42,804 nt of DNA from Deltaproteobacteria bacterium (GTDB taxonomy: Bacteria > Desulfobacterota > Desulfarculia > Adiutricales > Adiutricaceae), in contig JAITEZ010000118.1 in assembly GCA_031281735.1 (NCBI GenBank), positions 1 to 42,804 on the forward strand, written 5' to 3'. This document shows positions 28,064-37,972 of the stretch, piece after piece. Each line of letters opens with the position of its first letter. The stretch's first letter is position 1. The notes under the pieces are model-generated. The model was given only the letters and a program-made list of their open reading frames with translations. It had not been told where the DNA came from and did no database searches. A program made the translations under genes and the position numbers.

Positions 28064-28369
28064 TCAGTTCTTCTTGTTGCCCTTGTTCTTGAGGTTCTTG
28101 AGCCGCTGCTCGCGCTCCGCGATCTCCTCCTCGGTGTCCGGTGCGTAGGCGTTGGGCCCGATGATCTCCTGGTACAGGCGCTCGTTGTCCTCGAGGTTGT
28201 AGCCGAGGCCCATGATGATCTTCCTGGCGGTCTCGGGGCGGCACCTCTGCCCGTTCTCTATTTTGAGTATGGTGAGCGGGGAGATCTCGGCCTTGCGGGC
28301 CAGCTCCGCCCGGCTCATCAGGCGCTGCTCGCGGATTTCCGCCAGTCTGTTGAGTTTTAAAGTCGTCAT
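28064..28369 (-). CDS. XRE-family HTH regulator
   Basis: LAEIREQRLMSRAELARKAEISPLTILKIENGQRCRPETARKIIMGLG. Confidence 0.9.
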   Translation of the reverse strand: MTTLKLNRLAEIREQRLMSRAELARKAEISPLTILKIENGQRCRPETARKIIMGLGYNLEDNERLYQEIIGPNAYAPDTEEEIAEREQRLKNLKNKGNKKN

Positions 28370-28452
28370 TGCGGGTTCGCCTTTCGTAAAGGGTTGAAAC
28401 ACCGGGTCGGGCAGGGGCTCGCGCCGCCCCGGTTGCCGGGGGGGATAGCGGC

Positions 28453-28737
28453 TCATTCCCCGTTCAGGTAGTCCCTGAGCTTGGTGGAGGGCCTGAAGGT
28501 CACCACCCGTCGGGACGCGAGTTCGATGGAGGTGTTGGTCTGGGGGTTCCTTCCCTTGCGGGGCTGCTTGTCCGTCACGAGGAACTTCCCGAAGCCGCTG
28601 ATGAGGACGTCCTGACCTTCCTGGAGGCACACCATCATCTCAGTGATAAGCCGGTCCACTATGTCGCCGCAGAGCGGTATGGGCTTGTCGGTGGCCTCGG
28701 CCAGTCTCCTGATTAGTTTATCCTTGGTAAGAGTCAT
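28453..28737 (-). CDS. HU/IHF-family DNA-binding protein (IHF-alpha-like)
   Basis: MTLTKDKLIRRLAEAT...GQDVLISGFGKFLVTDKQPRKGRNPQTNTSIELASRRVVTFRPSTKLRDYLN. Confidence 0.95.
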   Translation of the reverse strand: MTLTKDKLIRRLAEATDKPIPLCGDIVDRLITEMMVCLQEGQDVLISGFGKFLVTDKQPRKGRNPQTNTSIELASRRVVTFRPSTKLRDYLNGE

Positions 28738-29027
28738 GCTCGGCTCGTCGCGGCGGGTGGCCCTGCCACGGCGTCCGGTTCACCGGGGGCTCCGTGGCGG
28801 TCTTAGCGGGGGCCTGCCCCTGCTCGAAGCCTCCTTCACTGCCTTGGGCGGGATGCTGAGGCTTCAACCTATTGATATCACTGAATTTTCATACTGGTCA
28901 AGCTTGGACGGCTACCACCTTTTATGCTAAGGATTAGTCGCAAGACCTTATTACCATGATTAATTGTATAAAGTCAACTCTTAATCGAGCTTTTGGCCGT
29001 TACATCGGTTAATGGCATTTTCCATAA

Positions 29028-29050
29028 ACCTAAATACTTAAAATTTAGGT
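29028..29050. repeat. 8-bp perfect inverted repeat ACCTAAAT-acttaaa-ATTTAGGT in an AT-rich island upstream of the IHF/HU gene
   Basis: Directly read. Confidence 0.8.
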
Positions 29051-29646
29051 GTGAAAGTGCTGGCAAGGCTTTCCCTCTGTTCCGTGTGGTGGGATCATCT
29101 AATCTAATGAGATTATTAATAATGTGGACTATCTGAGATCACATAAATTGGGCTTTAATGTTTATAGTTTGGCGTATCTAGTGTCATGGCAGAAACAACA
29201 GACATCCCGCTATCATGGCCTCTGGTCTGTATCGCGGAAAGCCGCCCTGATCCCCCTGTGGCCGGGATCCCGGAAGGGTAACGGCCTGTGCCCTGCCTAT
29301 AGCTGCCGGCAGGGCTGCGCGACAGTCTTCTTGCCGGGAGCGAACGTTCGGGAAGGGCGGGGCCTCCGGACGTGAGAGGGCGGTCCACCCCTGGCAGGGC
29401 GGGGTGCCTCCCGGAGCCCCTAGCCCCTTTGGAGCTCGCAGGGTGGCGGTTGCCGGGGCACGCGGGGCGGGCGGAGGAGCGTGAACGGTTGTCGTCGGCG
29501 GGAAGGCGAGGCGGTGGGCGGGGCAATGGTTCCGCGAGAGTAGCTGCGCCTCCGGCAGGCCTGCTGACGGAAAGGCCGAGTGGAGGGATGCTGGAGAGCA
29601 GGCTCCGCTGACAGCGAGGACAAGCTGACGGTCGGGAGGGGCGGTG

Positions 29647-29694
29647 GAGGACGGGAGGATGAAAGGACGGGAGGACGGGAGGATGAGAGGACGG
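29647..29694. repeat. 24-bp tandem repeat, two copies (GAGGACGGGAGGATGArAGGACGG) plus a partial
   Basis: 23/24 identity between 29647-29670 and 29671-29694. Confidence 0.85.
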
Positions 29695-30288
29695 GAGTAC
29701 CTGCGGGGAGGACGGTCTTTGGGACGGGAGTTATGGGAGGGACGGCCCGCTCGGGCCGCTTGATGATATCAAGTTGGTGGGCGGCGGGCATCCGGCAGGA
29801 ATTGCCCGCCGGGGGGAACCGGTTCGGTCAGCACAGGAGGAGTCCGACTGGAGGGTGGGCGGGCTCCGGGGGCCCAAACCCGCCGAGCGTGTTCGCGGGC
29901 CGGATCGCCCGTCGGGTCAGTCCGCAGCCGCCAGCTGCGGATCGTTGCTGACGTTCGGCTCGGCCCGACGGTCACGGGTGGGTGCGGGCTTGGACGGAGT
30001 CCGGGATGTGGCCTTGCCACCCCATAAGCACCGGGAACCAGCGCGATCCGGAGCCCCGGCGCGATGTCCCGCCGGTCTCGCGCCTCGCGGGGGCATGTGT
30101 TCGTCCCCACCCGGCCGTCCGGTACGCGGGGGCCCGGGCTATGCCCGCTGCGGCGGGGGGCTGCAAGCCCCCTCGCCGGTGCGGGCCGCAAGGCCCGTCC
30201 GGGGAGTTGCGGTCGCGTCTTCTCTGACGATCTCGCGAACCGCCGGGGCGGAGGACTTCACGCCTCCGCCCCTTCCCGCGTCCAGGCG

Positions 30289-30642
30289 TCAGTTCGCCGT
30301 GTCGGGCGGGATCTCGAGCTGCGGGGACTCGGGGGATTCGCTCATCTCGTAGCCGGTGATGAGCCCGCCTTCGGGTGCCATCTTACGGGAGAGCACCTGG
30401 CGGGCGCCGGCGATGCTGTACTTCTCCTCCTTGAGTAGTGTCTTGATCTCCTGGACGCGGCCCACGGCGTCCTCATTGTAGCGGCGCTGACGCCCGGAGG
30501 TGCGTAGCGGGCTGAAGTAGCCGTTGAACTCCGTCTCCCAGTAGCGGAGGGTGTGGATGGGGACGCCGGTGAGCTCGGAGACCTCGCCGATCGTCAGCCA
30601 GTCTTTCTTGATGATCATTGGCATAGCGCTTTCCTCACACAA
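30289..30642 (-). CDS. MerR-family transcriptional regulator
   Basis: WLTIGEVSELTGVPIHTLRYWETEFNGYFSPLRTSGRQRRYNEDAVGRVQEIKTLL. Confidence 0.93.
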   Translation of the reverse strand: MCEESAMPMIIKKDWLTIGEVSELTGVPIHTLRYWETEFNGYFSPLRTSGRQRRYNEDAVGRVQEIKTLLKEEKYSIAGARQVLSRKMAPEGGLITGYEMSESPESPQLEIPPDTAN

Positions 30643-31735
30643 GCTGTTGTCTCGCTGGGCCGACAGGCCCTGCGCAAGGGGTTTAGCAAAGGGTGTGCCA
30701 TTATTCTAGACCCCACTGAAACCCTTACAGTAAGCCCTTTCTGAGATTGAACGCGTCCGCCGGGACAATAATTCCGTGTGCCCTGCATGAGGGGGCTGGC
30801 CCCGTGGGGCGGGCCCGTCGCCCGGATTCGTCCTGCAAACCAGCGCCGTTACTGACAATCAGGTGCGCGCTGCCCTGCGGCGTCGGTTCCGCAGACAGGC
30901 GTTCGACCGGCGGCGCCTGCCTCGCCCCTCCGGAGTGGCGGAAGGGGCCGGGAGGATTCTCGTACGGGACTTCAGGTTTGATTCTTATGAGTTAAGATAA
31001 GTATATTAAGTTAGAGAACGCTTTTGCGAATTGAATTAATTACTTGATATAAAACTGTCAGATAGTGGCAAGAGGGCATTTTTTTCCTTTCCAGGTCGTT
31101 GCAGGGCGGCCGTAACCGGGACAAGCCTGCCGATTTTCCCTGCATTCCTGTCACGGTCGGCTGCCTGCCCGGCTCGGGAGGCTGTCCGGACGGCCCTGTC
31201 CTGGCGGTTCGACAGTGGGTGGCGGCTTGCCCGGGCTCAGCCCCGGCACGTCAGGATCGGCCTGCCTCGCCGCCTCCGGGCCAGGTTGTACCGCCGCAGG
31301 AGCCGTGAGGCCCCAGCCGTCGTCCGCGTCCGTCCAAGGGACGGAGTGGCAGCCGGAAGCTCTGCGGCACGCCCTTGGATCGCCGCCCCCGGATGGCGCA
31401 GGAACCCGGCCCCGCGCCTGGCTCGATGTCCGGTCCCCGACCCGGTACCGACCGGGGCCACGATCCTGGCCAGACCCGGGCACGGCTCGGTCCCGTCCCC
31501 CGGGCGGGTTCCGGCGGCGGCGCCGGAAAGTCCCGCAGGCGGCGGAAGGGATCGTCACCGGCCGCGCGGGCTGTCCTCTTCCTGGCTCCCGGGCCATGCC
31601 GGCTCTGGATATAGCCGGGGCCTTGTGCTAGAGTGTTCCGATCCGTAACCCGGCCCGCCGCCCCTCGCCCCGTGCCGCGGGGCCCCCGGTGCGCCGCAAC
31701 CAGAGACTCCAGACAACACACCGAGGTGTTTTCCT

Positions 31736-32836
31736 ATGCCACCAATGGACTGGGAAGAGTGGCAGAAGAGCCGGGAGAAGAGCCGGCAGAAGCACTCCAC
31801 CCCTCCCCGCAACAACGGCGGCGAAGGCCCCCGGGGCGGGCCGCTGTTCACCGGCAACCTGGGCGGCTTTTTCAAGAGGTTCGAGCGGCTGGGGGGCAGG
31901 CTCTCCTGGATGTGGCTCATCGTGGCCTTCGTCCTGGTCTGGCTGGCCTCCGGCTTCTTCACCGTCGAGCCCTACGAGAGGGGTCTCGTGAAGCTCTTCG
32001 GGAAGTACAACCGCCAGGTAGAGCAGGGCCTGAGGTACCACTGGCCCTGGCCCTTCGAGTCCGTGACGAAGGTCAACTACACCCAGACCCGGCAGTTCGA
32101 CGTGGGGGCGGGCGGCACCAGGGGCCTCGAGGAGGCCACGATGCTCACCGGGGACGAGAACATCGTGAACATCCAGTTCATGGTGCTCTACAAGGTGGAC
32201 GACCCGGTGGCCTACGCCTTCAACGTGTACGACCCCGAGAAGGCCATCCGCGACGCGGCCATATCCGCCATGCGCGAGGTCATCGGGCGCAACTCCATCG
32301 ACGGGGCGCTCACCGAGAACCGCGCTCACATCCAGGAGGACACCAAGGCCACCCTGCAGGCCATGATGGAGAAGTACCGCACCGGGCTCACAGTGGACAA
32401 CGTGGAGCTGCAGGCCGTGCACGTGCCCTCGGAGGTCACCCAGGCCTTCAAGGACGTCACCTCCGCCCGGGAGGACTCCGAGCGCAGCGTCAACGAGGCC
32501 ACCGGCTACCGGAACAACCGGCTCCCCGAGGCGGAGGCCCGGGCCTACGCCATGGTCGCCCAGGCCCAGGCCTACAAGGCCGAGCGCGTCTTCCGCGCGC
32601 AGGGAGAGGCGGCGCGTTTCCTGCAGCTCCTGGGCGAGTACCGCAAGGCCCCCGGCGTGACGCGCGAGCGGCTCCTGCTGGAGGCCATGGACGCGGTGCT
32701 GGGATCCGTCGACAAGTACGTCATGAGCGGGGACGCGGGGCGCGGCGTGCTCCCCCTCCTACAGCTCTCGCCCCCGGTGCCCCAGGCCGCCGCGGACGGG
32801 GGCACCGCCCAGGGGCAGGGGGGTGAGTCCAGATGA
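31736..32836 (+). CDS. hflK: FtsH protease modulator HflK
   Basis: TM plus band-7 domain; GFFTVEPYERGLVKLFGKYNRQVEQGLRYHWPWPFESV; NVELQAVHVPSEVTQAFKDVTSAREDSERSVNEA. Confidence 0.95.
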   Translation: MPPMDWEEWQKSREKSRQKHSTPPRNNGGEGPRGGPLFTGNLGGFFKRFERLGGRLSWMWLIVAFVLVWLASGFFTVEPYERGLVKLFGKYNRQVEQGLRYHWPWPFESVTKVNYTQTRQFDVGAGGTRGLEEATMLTGDENIVNIQFMVLYKVDDPVAYAFNVYDPEKAIRDAAISAMREVIGRNSIDGALTENRAHIQEDTKATLQAMMEKYRTGLTVDNVELQAVHVPSEVTQAFKDVTSAREDSERSVNEATGYRNNRLPEAEARAYAMVAQAQAYKAERVFRAQGEAARFLQLLGEYRKAPGVTRERLLLEAMDAVLGSVDKYVMSGDAGRGVLPLLQLSPPVPQAAADGGTAQGQGGESR

Positions 32837-34152
32837 CCCAGGCCCAGCCAGGCCACCTCCCCGGGAGCGGGAGGAGGGCCGTCCTTTTCGCCGTCTGCGT
32901 GGCGGCGGTAGCCATCATCCTCTCCGGCGTCTTCTTCACCGTGGACCAGACCCAGAGGGCGCTCGTCCTGCAGTTCGGCCAGCCCGTGGGGGGCGTCCGC
33001 GAGACCGGCCTCCACGCCAAGATCCCCCTGATCCAGAGGGTGGTCTACTTCGATAACCGCCTCATGGAGTACGACGTTGGCGCCGCCGAGTTCTACACCA
33101 ACGACAAGAAGAACATGGTGGTGGATGCCTACGTGCGCTGGCGCATCGAAGATCCCCTCCTATTCTACCAGAGGTTCAAGAGCGAGAGCAGCTTCACGGT
33201 CGTGGAGGAGGCCAAGCGCCGCCTGGGCGGCATCATCGAGGGCGAGCTCCGGCGCGAGCTGGGGCTCCACATCCTCCAGGACATCATCTTCCAGAACCGC
33301 GGCTCCATTATGGAGATCGTGACCGACTCCTCCAACCGCAAACTCATGGAGGACACCCAGGCAGGCCTGGTCGTGATTGACGTCCGCATCAAGCGCGCGG
33401 ATCTCCCCCCCGAGAACCAGCGCGCCGTATACGACAGGATGCGCACCGAGCGCGAGCAGCAGGCCACCAAGTACCGTTCAGAGGGACGCCGCAACGGGCA
33501 GAAGATCATGAGCGAGGCGGACCGCAAGGTCCGCGAGACCATCGCCGAGGCAGAGCGCCAGGCCCAGATAATCCGCGGCGAGGGCGACTCCGAGGCCGCC
33601 TCAATATACGCCCGGGCCTATGCTCAGGATCCGGAGTTCTACGCTTTCAAGAGGTCGCTCGAGTCATACCAGACCGTGTTGCGGGAGCGTACCGTGGTGG
33701 TGCTGGATCCCCGCAACGTCGACTACCTCAGGTACCTTGGCATCGCCTCCCCGCCAGACGGGGCGCTCCCCGAGCCGGTCTCCGATGATGAGGCCGACCC
33801 TGTCTCCCTTCTCGCGCCCCTGGGGCTTTCCGGCGACATCACCCCTTCCTGGGCGGAGCCCTACGACCCGCCCACGCCATCGGGAGAATTCGAAGGGTTC
33901 CCGTACGGCGGCGATTCCCCTGCGGAGGGGAGCGGTGACGACGGCCCCGCGATGGGGAGTGAGGGCACCGCCAATGCGGCGGTCACTCCGGGCGATGCTG
34001 GCACGGGCCCAGACACGGGGGCAGCCCCGACCGATGCAGTCCCGGCAGCGCCCGGAGGCGATGCAGCCCACTCCACCGGGGAGGCTCCCTCCACCGGGCC
34101 GGGGGCGGCTTCCGGTTCCCCTGAAGCGGATTCCGCCGCCGGAGGCCTTTGA
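32833..34152 (+). CDS. hflC: FtsH protease modulator HflC with a long low-complexity C-terminal extension
   Basis: ATGA overlap with hflK; GVFFTVDQTQRALVLQFGQPV...LHAKIPLIQRVVYFDNRLMEYD...YRSEGRRNGQKIMSEADRKVRETIAEAERQAQIIRGEGD. Confidence 0.95.
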   Translation: MTQAQPGHLPGSGRRAVLFAVCVAAVAIILSGVFFTVDQTQRALVLQFGQPVGGVRETGLHAKIPLIQRVVYFDNRLMEYDVGAAEFYTNDKKNMVVDAYVRWRIEDPLLFYQRFKSESSFTVVEEAKRRLGGIIEGELRRELGLHILQDIIFQNRGSIMEIVTDSSNRKLMEDTQAGLVVIDVRIKRADLPPENQRAVYDRMRTEREQQATKYRSEGRRNGQKIMSEADRKVRETIAEAERQAQIIRGEGDSEAASIYARAYAQDPEFYAFKRSLESYQTVLRERTVVVLDPRNVDYLRYLGIASPPDGALPEPVSDDEADPVSLLAPLGLSGDITPSWAEPYDPPTPSGEFEGFPYGGDSPAEGSGDDGPAMGSEGTANAAVTPGDAGTGPDTGAAPTDAVPAAPGGDAAHSTGEAPSTGPGAASGSPEADSAAGGL

Positions 34153-34644
34153 GGGCCCGGTTCCTCCAGGAAGGGGCGAGACCCGGCCAGCATCTACGTC
34201 TAGGGGCCGGGCACGCATCTGCGGTTTCCCGACCCGCCCGGCCGTTGAGGTTCCCGTGTCTCGGATCCCGGAATGCAAGCTGGAGTATGCGGGCGCTGCC
34301 AGGGCGCACTTCCCCGGCGTCATGGAGGCACCCCGCTGACCGCGGTTCCCGCCCGGGTGCCAGCCGGGGCTCGGGCTGAACGGCCCATGGCTTCCCTCCC
34401 CCGGGAACTCCATCGCCGGGTTCCCCTATGCTGCCCTCTCCCTTCGCCGGGGGAGGCGGTTCACTTGCTGTCGGCCCTCCTGGGACTCCGACAGCCACCG
34501 GCGCTGTCATCGGCGGTCCCGGCAGGGCGTGGCGGCGGTGCGGTTCTCGCGGGGGACTGGTGCCGCCGGCGGCCTTTTCCGGTTTCAGGTTGCGCGCGGT
34601 TGCCGTTTCGGGGCGGCGGCGCGCCGAGGCAAGGGAGGTCTGAC

Positions 34645-34956
34645 TTGGAAAACGTGAACGATATTACCTTCGCCCTCGAGGAAGAGGGCGAGGCGCTGGT
34701 GGAAGAGCTTGACAAGATCATTATCCAGAGGGGCGTCTGGGCCGTGATACTCTTCCGCTACCAGGAGAGGAACCGCAAGACCGGAGAATTCCAGCCTCCC
34801 AAGGCCACTCTGCGCCGCTACCAGAAGTTCAAGGGTGAGTACCGCAAGAGGGACGCCGTGAACCTGTCCAAGGATTCCGCCCGGATCCTCGTGGACACGC
34901 TAGGAAAGTGGCTCGAGGAGGGCCTCCTTGGCGATACCGGGGATGGGGACTCCTGA
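34645..34956 (+). CDS. Small conserved-looking protein of unknown function, TTG (or GTG 34654) start
   Basis: ENVNDITFALEEEGEALVEELDKIIIQRGVWAVILFRYQERNRKTGEFQPPKATLRRYQKFKGEYRKRDAVN; GGGAGG ribosome-binding site upstream. Confidence 0.7.
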   Translation: MENVNDITFALEEEGEALVEELDKIIIQRGVWAVILFRYQERNRKTGEFQPPKATLRRYQKFKGEYRKRDAVNLSKDSARILVDTLGKWLEEGLLGDTGDGDS

Positions 34957-35089
34957 GCCCGCCCTCCCCTTGCCCTTCCGGGCGCCATTCCCTTCCGCCC
35001 CGGCACTTCCGGGGCCCCCGCGCCGCCGCCCTTCCGGCGGGACGGGTTCCCAAGCGCCATAGGCCATCGCCGCCTCACGGTCCGGAGTC

Positions 35090-35479
35090 ATGTACGAGCT
35101 CAAGATTACAAACCACTTCTCCGCCGCCCACAACCTCCGCGAGTTCTACGGCAAGTGCGAGAATCTCCACGGCCACAACTGGTTCGTGGAGGCCCGCGTG
35201 CGGGCCGACGAGACGGATGCCACGGGTCTCGTCATGGATTTCGGGGTCATCAAGAGGCTCCTCAACGGGGTGCTCGATCTCGTCGATCACAAGTACCTCA
35301 ACGAGCTGGAGCCGTTCACGACGGTGAACCCAACCTCGGAGAACATAGCCCGCTTCATCTTCGACCGACTTGCCCCGGGCATCCGCGAGTCCTCGGGGGG
35401 CAGGGCGCGGCTCTACTCCGTCTCCGCCTGGGAAAGCGACAACGCCTCGGCGACCTACGTCGATCTCACGGCCGCCTGA
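35090..35479 (+). CDS. queD: 6-carboxytetrahydropterin synthase / 6-pyruvoyl-tetrahydropterin synthase family (QueD)
   Basis: FSAAHNLREFYGKCENLHGHNW, VMDFGVIKRLLNGVLDLVDHKYLNE, NPTSENIARFIF. Confidence 0.95.
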   Translation: MYELKITNHFSAAHNLREFYGKCENLHGHNWFVEARVRADETDATGLVMDFGVIKRLLNGVLDLVDHKYLNELEPFTTVNPTSENIARFIFDRLAPGIRESSGGRARLYSVSAWESDNASATYVDLTAA

Positions 35480-36300
35480 GGGGCGCGCCCTCTCCCTGCC
35501 CGGCTCGGGCGCGGCCGGGAAGGGATCTGCCGCCGCCCGCGTCCTCCCGCCGGCTCGTTGACGCCGGGGGGGCGCCGGCACGGCATCGGGGCCTTGCCTG
35601 CCAGATGTCGGTCTGCCAGCAGGGGACTGAGGGAGCCTTCCCAGCTGCGGGTTCAGCGGACAACCGGCGCCCTCCCTCTGCGGGACGGGCGGAAAACCTC
35701 TCCCATCCCGTGGCGGTGCCGAAATGGCCCCGGGCGGGGAGGCGTGCGCGGGTTCGCTAGGCGTGACGGGATACCTGCGCGTCCATGGGGCGGCGAGGCG
35801 GACGCGGGCCCGGTCCGGAGCCGCCTTGGCGCATCACTGGAGGCCGCGCGCTCATCGGGTATCTCCTCGGCGGCGGGCGGGTATCCCCGGCGGCGGGTCC
35901 GCGTTGGGAAGGCTCCCGGCCGCGCTGGGGCCACCGCGGTTCGTTCCGCCTGCGCAGGCCTCCTTCAAAGGGAAAGCGACAGGCGTGTCAAACTTGGCAA
36001 GCCTCGCGGTCGCCGCGGCCGGCCATGCGCCCCGCAGCCCTCCTCCGTGCCGCCTTCGGCCCAGGCCGCATGCGGCCTGGGCGGCGTACCGCCGCCGGTA
36101 CGTCGCCTGCAGGAAGGCCGGAGCGTCCTGATTCCGGGAAGGGAATCGAAGCCTACTGAAACGTCAGGGGACCGGATTTCCCGGCCGGCGGACGGGACGC
36201 CCTTCCTGGCAGGCACCCGGGGAGGGCTCAGGCGGCACCCCTCTGAAGCCGGAGGGGGGTCGGGAGGCGCGAATGGGCCGCCGTCCGGCTCGAGGAAGAC

Positions 36301-36330
36301 TTGACAGGGCGGGTGAGTCCGGGCTAGAAT
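36301..36330 (+). promoter_or_regulatory. Sigma70-type promoter TTGACA-18-TAGAAT
   Basis: -35 36301-36306, -10 36325-36330. Confidence 0.65.
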
Positions 36331-36336
36331 CCTTCC

Positions 36337-36424
36337 AGATAGTAGGGCCGCCCCATGGATCGGTGGCGGAGACCCGTTATGCCAGGGCCGGCGCGCCGGG
36401 ATTCACGCGCCCCCTGGCTTTTTT
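36337..36424 (+). ncRNA. Candidate ~88-nt small RNA or attenuated leader RNA
   Basis: Bounded by the promoter at 36301-36330 and a GC hairpin plus T6 at 36381-36424. Confidence 0.4.
36381..36424 (+). terminator. Intrinsic terminator-like hairpin GCCAGGGccgGCGCG...CGCGCccccTGGC-TTTTTT
   Basis: Complementary arms with a small internal loop followed by six T (36419-36424). Confidence 0.6.
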
Positions 36425-36510
36425 CATGCCTGGGACGGGTGTCCCCGGGGTGCCCGGGCCGGCTCGCCAGGGACAGGCGGAACCCCCTCTAAGTCATGAG
36501 GAAATCCGTC

Positions 36511-37386
36511 ATGAATCTCATTCCCTCCCAGACCTACGACACCCTGGAGGCCTATCAGGCGGCGGTCACCGCCCGTCAGGCCTCCGTGGCGGTGGTCGAC
36601 GGGGCCCCCAACGTCGTGGCCCAGATCATCAAGGCAGGTGCCCCGAAGCCCCACGCCACGGTCTCCAACTCCATGGTGGCGGCGGTGGACGAGTACACCC
36701 CGCCCCCCGGCCGCAACCTGCGCCACTACCTCGCCCTGGACGTGGACAAGGCCGGGCGGAATCCCACCACCGTGGTGGACGCGCTCCAGCGCTACTTCAA
36801 CGTGAGGCCCCGCCGCGAGCCGATGGCCGACCCCAAGGACATTGCCTCGACGGACAGTTTCCCCACGCTGGCCATGGACGAGGCGGCGGCCTACGCGCGG
36901 AACTTCCCTTACCAGTTCAGCGTCAACGGCGTGCCCCAGAAGCAGTACTCCCCCAACTTCTACGCGCGGGGCGGGGCTCTCAAGATACGCATACTGGGAC
37001 CGGGTGTCACCACCGTGCACACCCCGGAGACCTCGGGCGAGCCCGGTCTCAAGGTGGGACCCTTCGCCGAGAAGGGCAACTACTACCCCCCGGCCTACGC
37101 CGCCCAGCTCACCATGGACGACATCCTGGAAAGGCTCGACCCGGCCATCCGGATAGACACCTTCACGGTGGGGCCGGTCAACGTGGACGATCCCAACACT
37201 ACCCTGGCACGCGTTGCCGCCTCCCTCCAGCCCGTCCGGGCCGCGCTTTTCGGGCCTCTCGAGGTCGGGGCCTCGACCGTCCCGGCCTATGCGGCCGGCA
37301 CCAGGGCCGGCTATTACTCCGGCGCCTCGGGCTATGCGGGCGCCCCGATGCTCCAGCTCCAGGCCATGGAAAAGACTATGGCCTGA
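36511..37386 (+). CDS. Protein of unknown function (~292 aa)
   Basis: MNLIPSQTYDTLEAYQAAVTARQASVAVVDG...; GAGGAAA ribosome-binding site before ATG 36511; no family recognised. Confidence 0.75.
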   Translation: MNLIPSQTYDTLEAYQAAVTARQASVAVVDGAPNVVAQIIKAGAPKPHATVSNSMVAAVDEYTPPPGRNLRHYLALDVDKAGRNPTTVVDALQRYFNVRPRREPMADPKDIASTDSFPTLAMDEAAAYARNFPYQFSVNGVPQKQYSPNFYARGGALKIRILGPGVTTVHTPETSGEPGLKVGPFAEKGNYYPPAYAAQLTMDDILERLDPAIRIDTFTVGPVNVDDPNTTLARVAASLQPVRAALFGPLEVGASTVPAYAAGTRAGYYSGASGYAGAPMLQLQAMEKTMA

Positions 37387-37928
37387 GGGGGCAGCCGCAG
37401 GCGTCTCCACGGTGGAGTGCCGCTTCCCGGAGGCGCCGTCCAGCTTCCAGGGGTCGTGCCTTCCCTCCCTCGTGAGGCCGCGCCCTTCCCGGACGGGTTG
37501 TTCCCTGCGAGATCCGGCCATGCGTCCCCTTCGGCGGCAAACCATAAACCTTTGCCGGCCGATCCTGGGGCGGTGCGGTTCCGCACCGTGCGTCAGGGCG
37601 GCTTCGGCCTGGATCACGTTAGAAGCCCCGTAAGGCGCGGGAGGGTGCTCGCGCCTTGTGGGGAGGGCCTGCGCCTCGGGGCGGTGAGGGCGGCTTCCTC
37701 CCCGTTAGCCCTTGTCGGGACAATATGGCTCTTCGCGAAAAGCGATCGTGGGGAAGCCTGGGGAGGGCTACTTAGCGATGCCAGTTGTTATATATTTATT
37801 TATATATATTTAGATATTTGTATATCCTAAAATTAATCAGTTATGTATAAATACATTCTATATAGAATATATTGTGTGGTTTAACTAGGACACTATCAAT
37901 CGGATCTCGTTTTTTATGTTGACACCAT

Positions 37929-37963
37929 CCTCCACTATTTGTACAATGTACAAATAGTGGAGG
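37929..37963. repeat. Perfect 17-bp-arm palindrome CCTCCACTATTTGTACA-a-TGTACAAATAGTGGAGG just upstream of the transposase start
   Basis: Directly read. Confidence 0.95.
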
Positions 37964-37972
37964 TGCCTCTAA

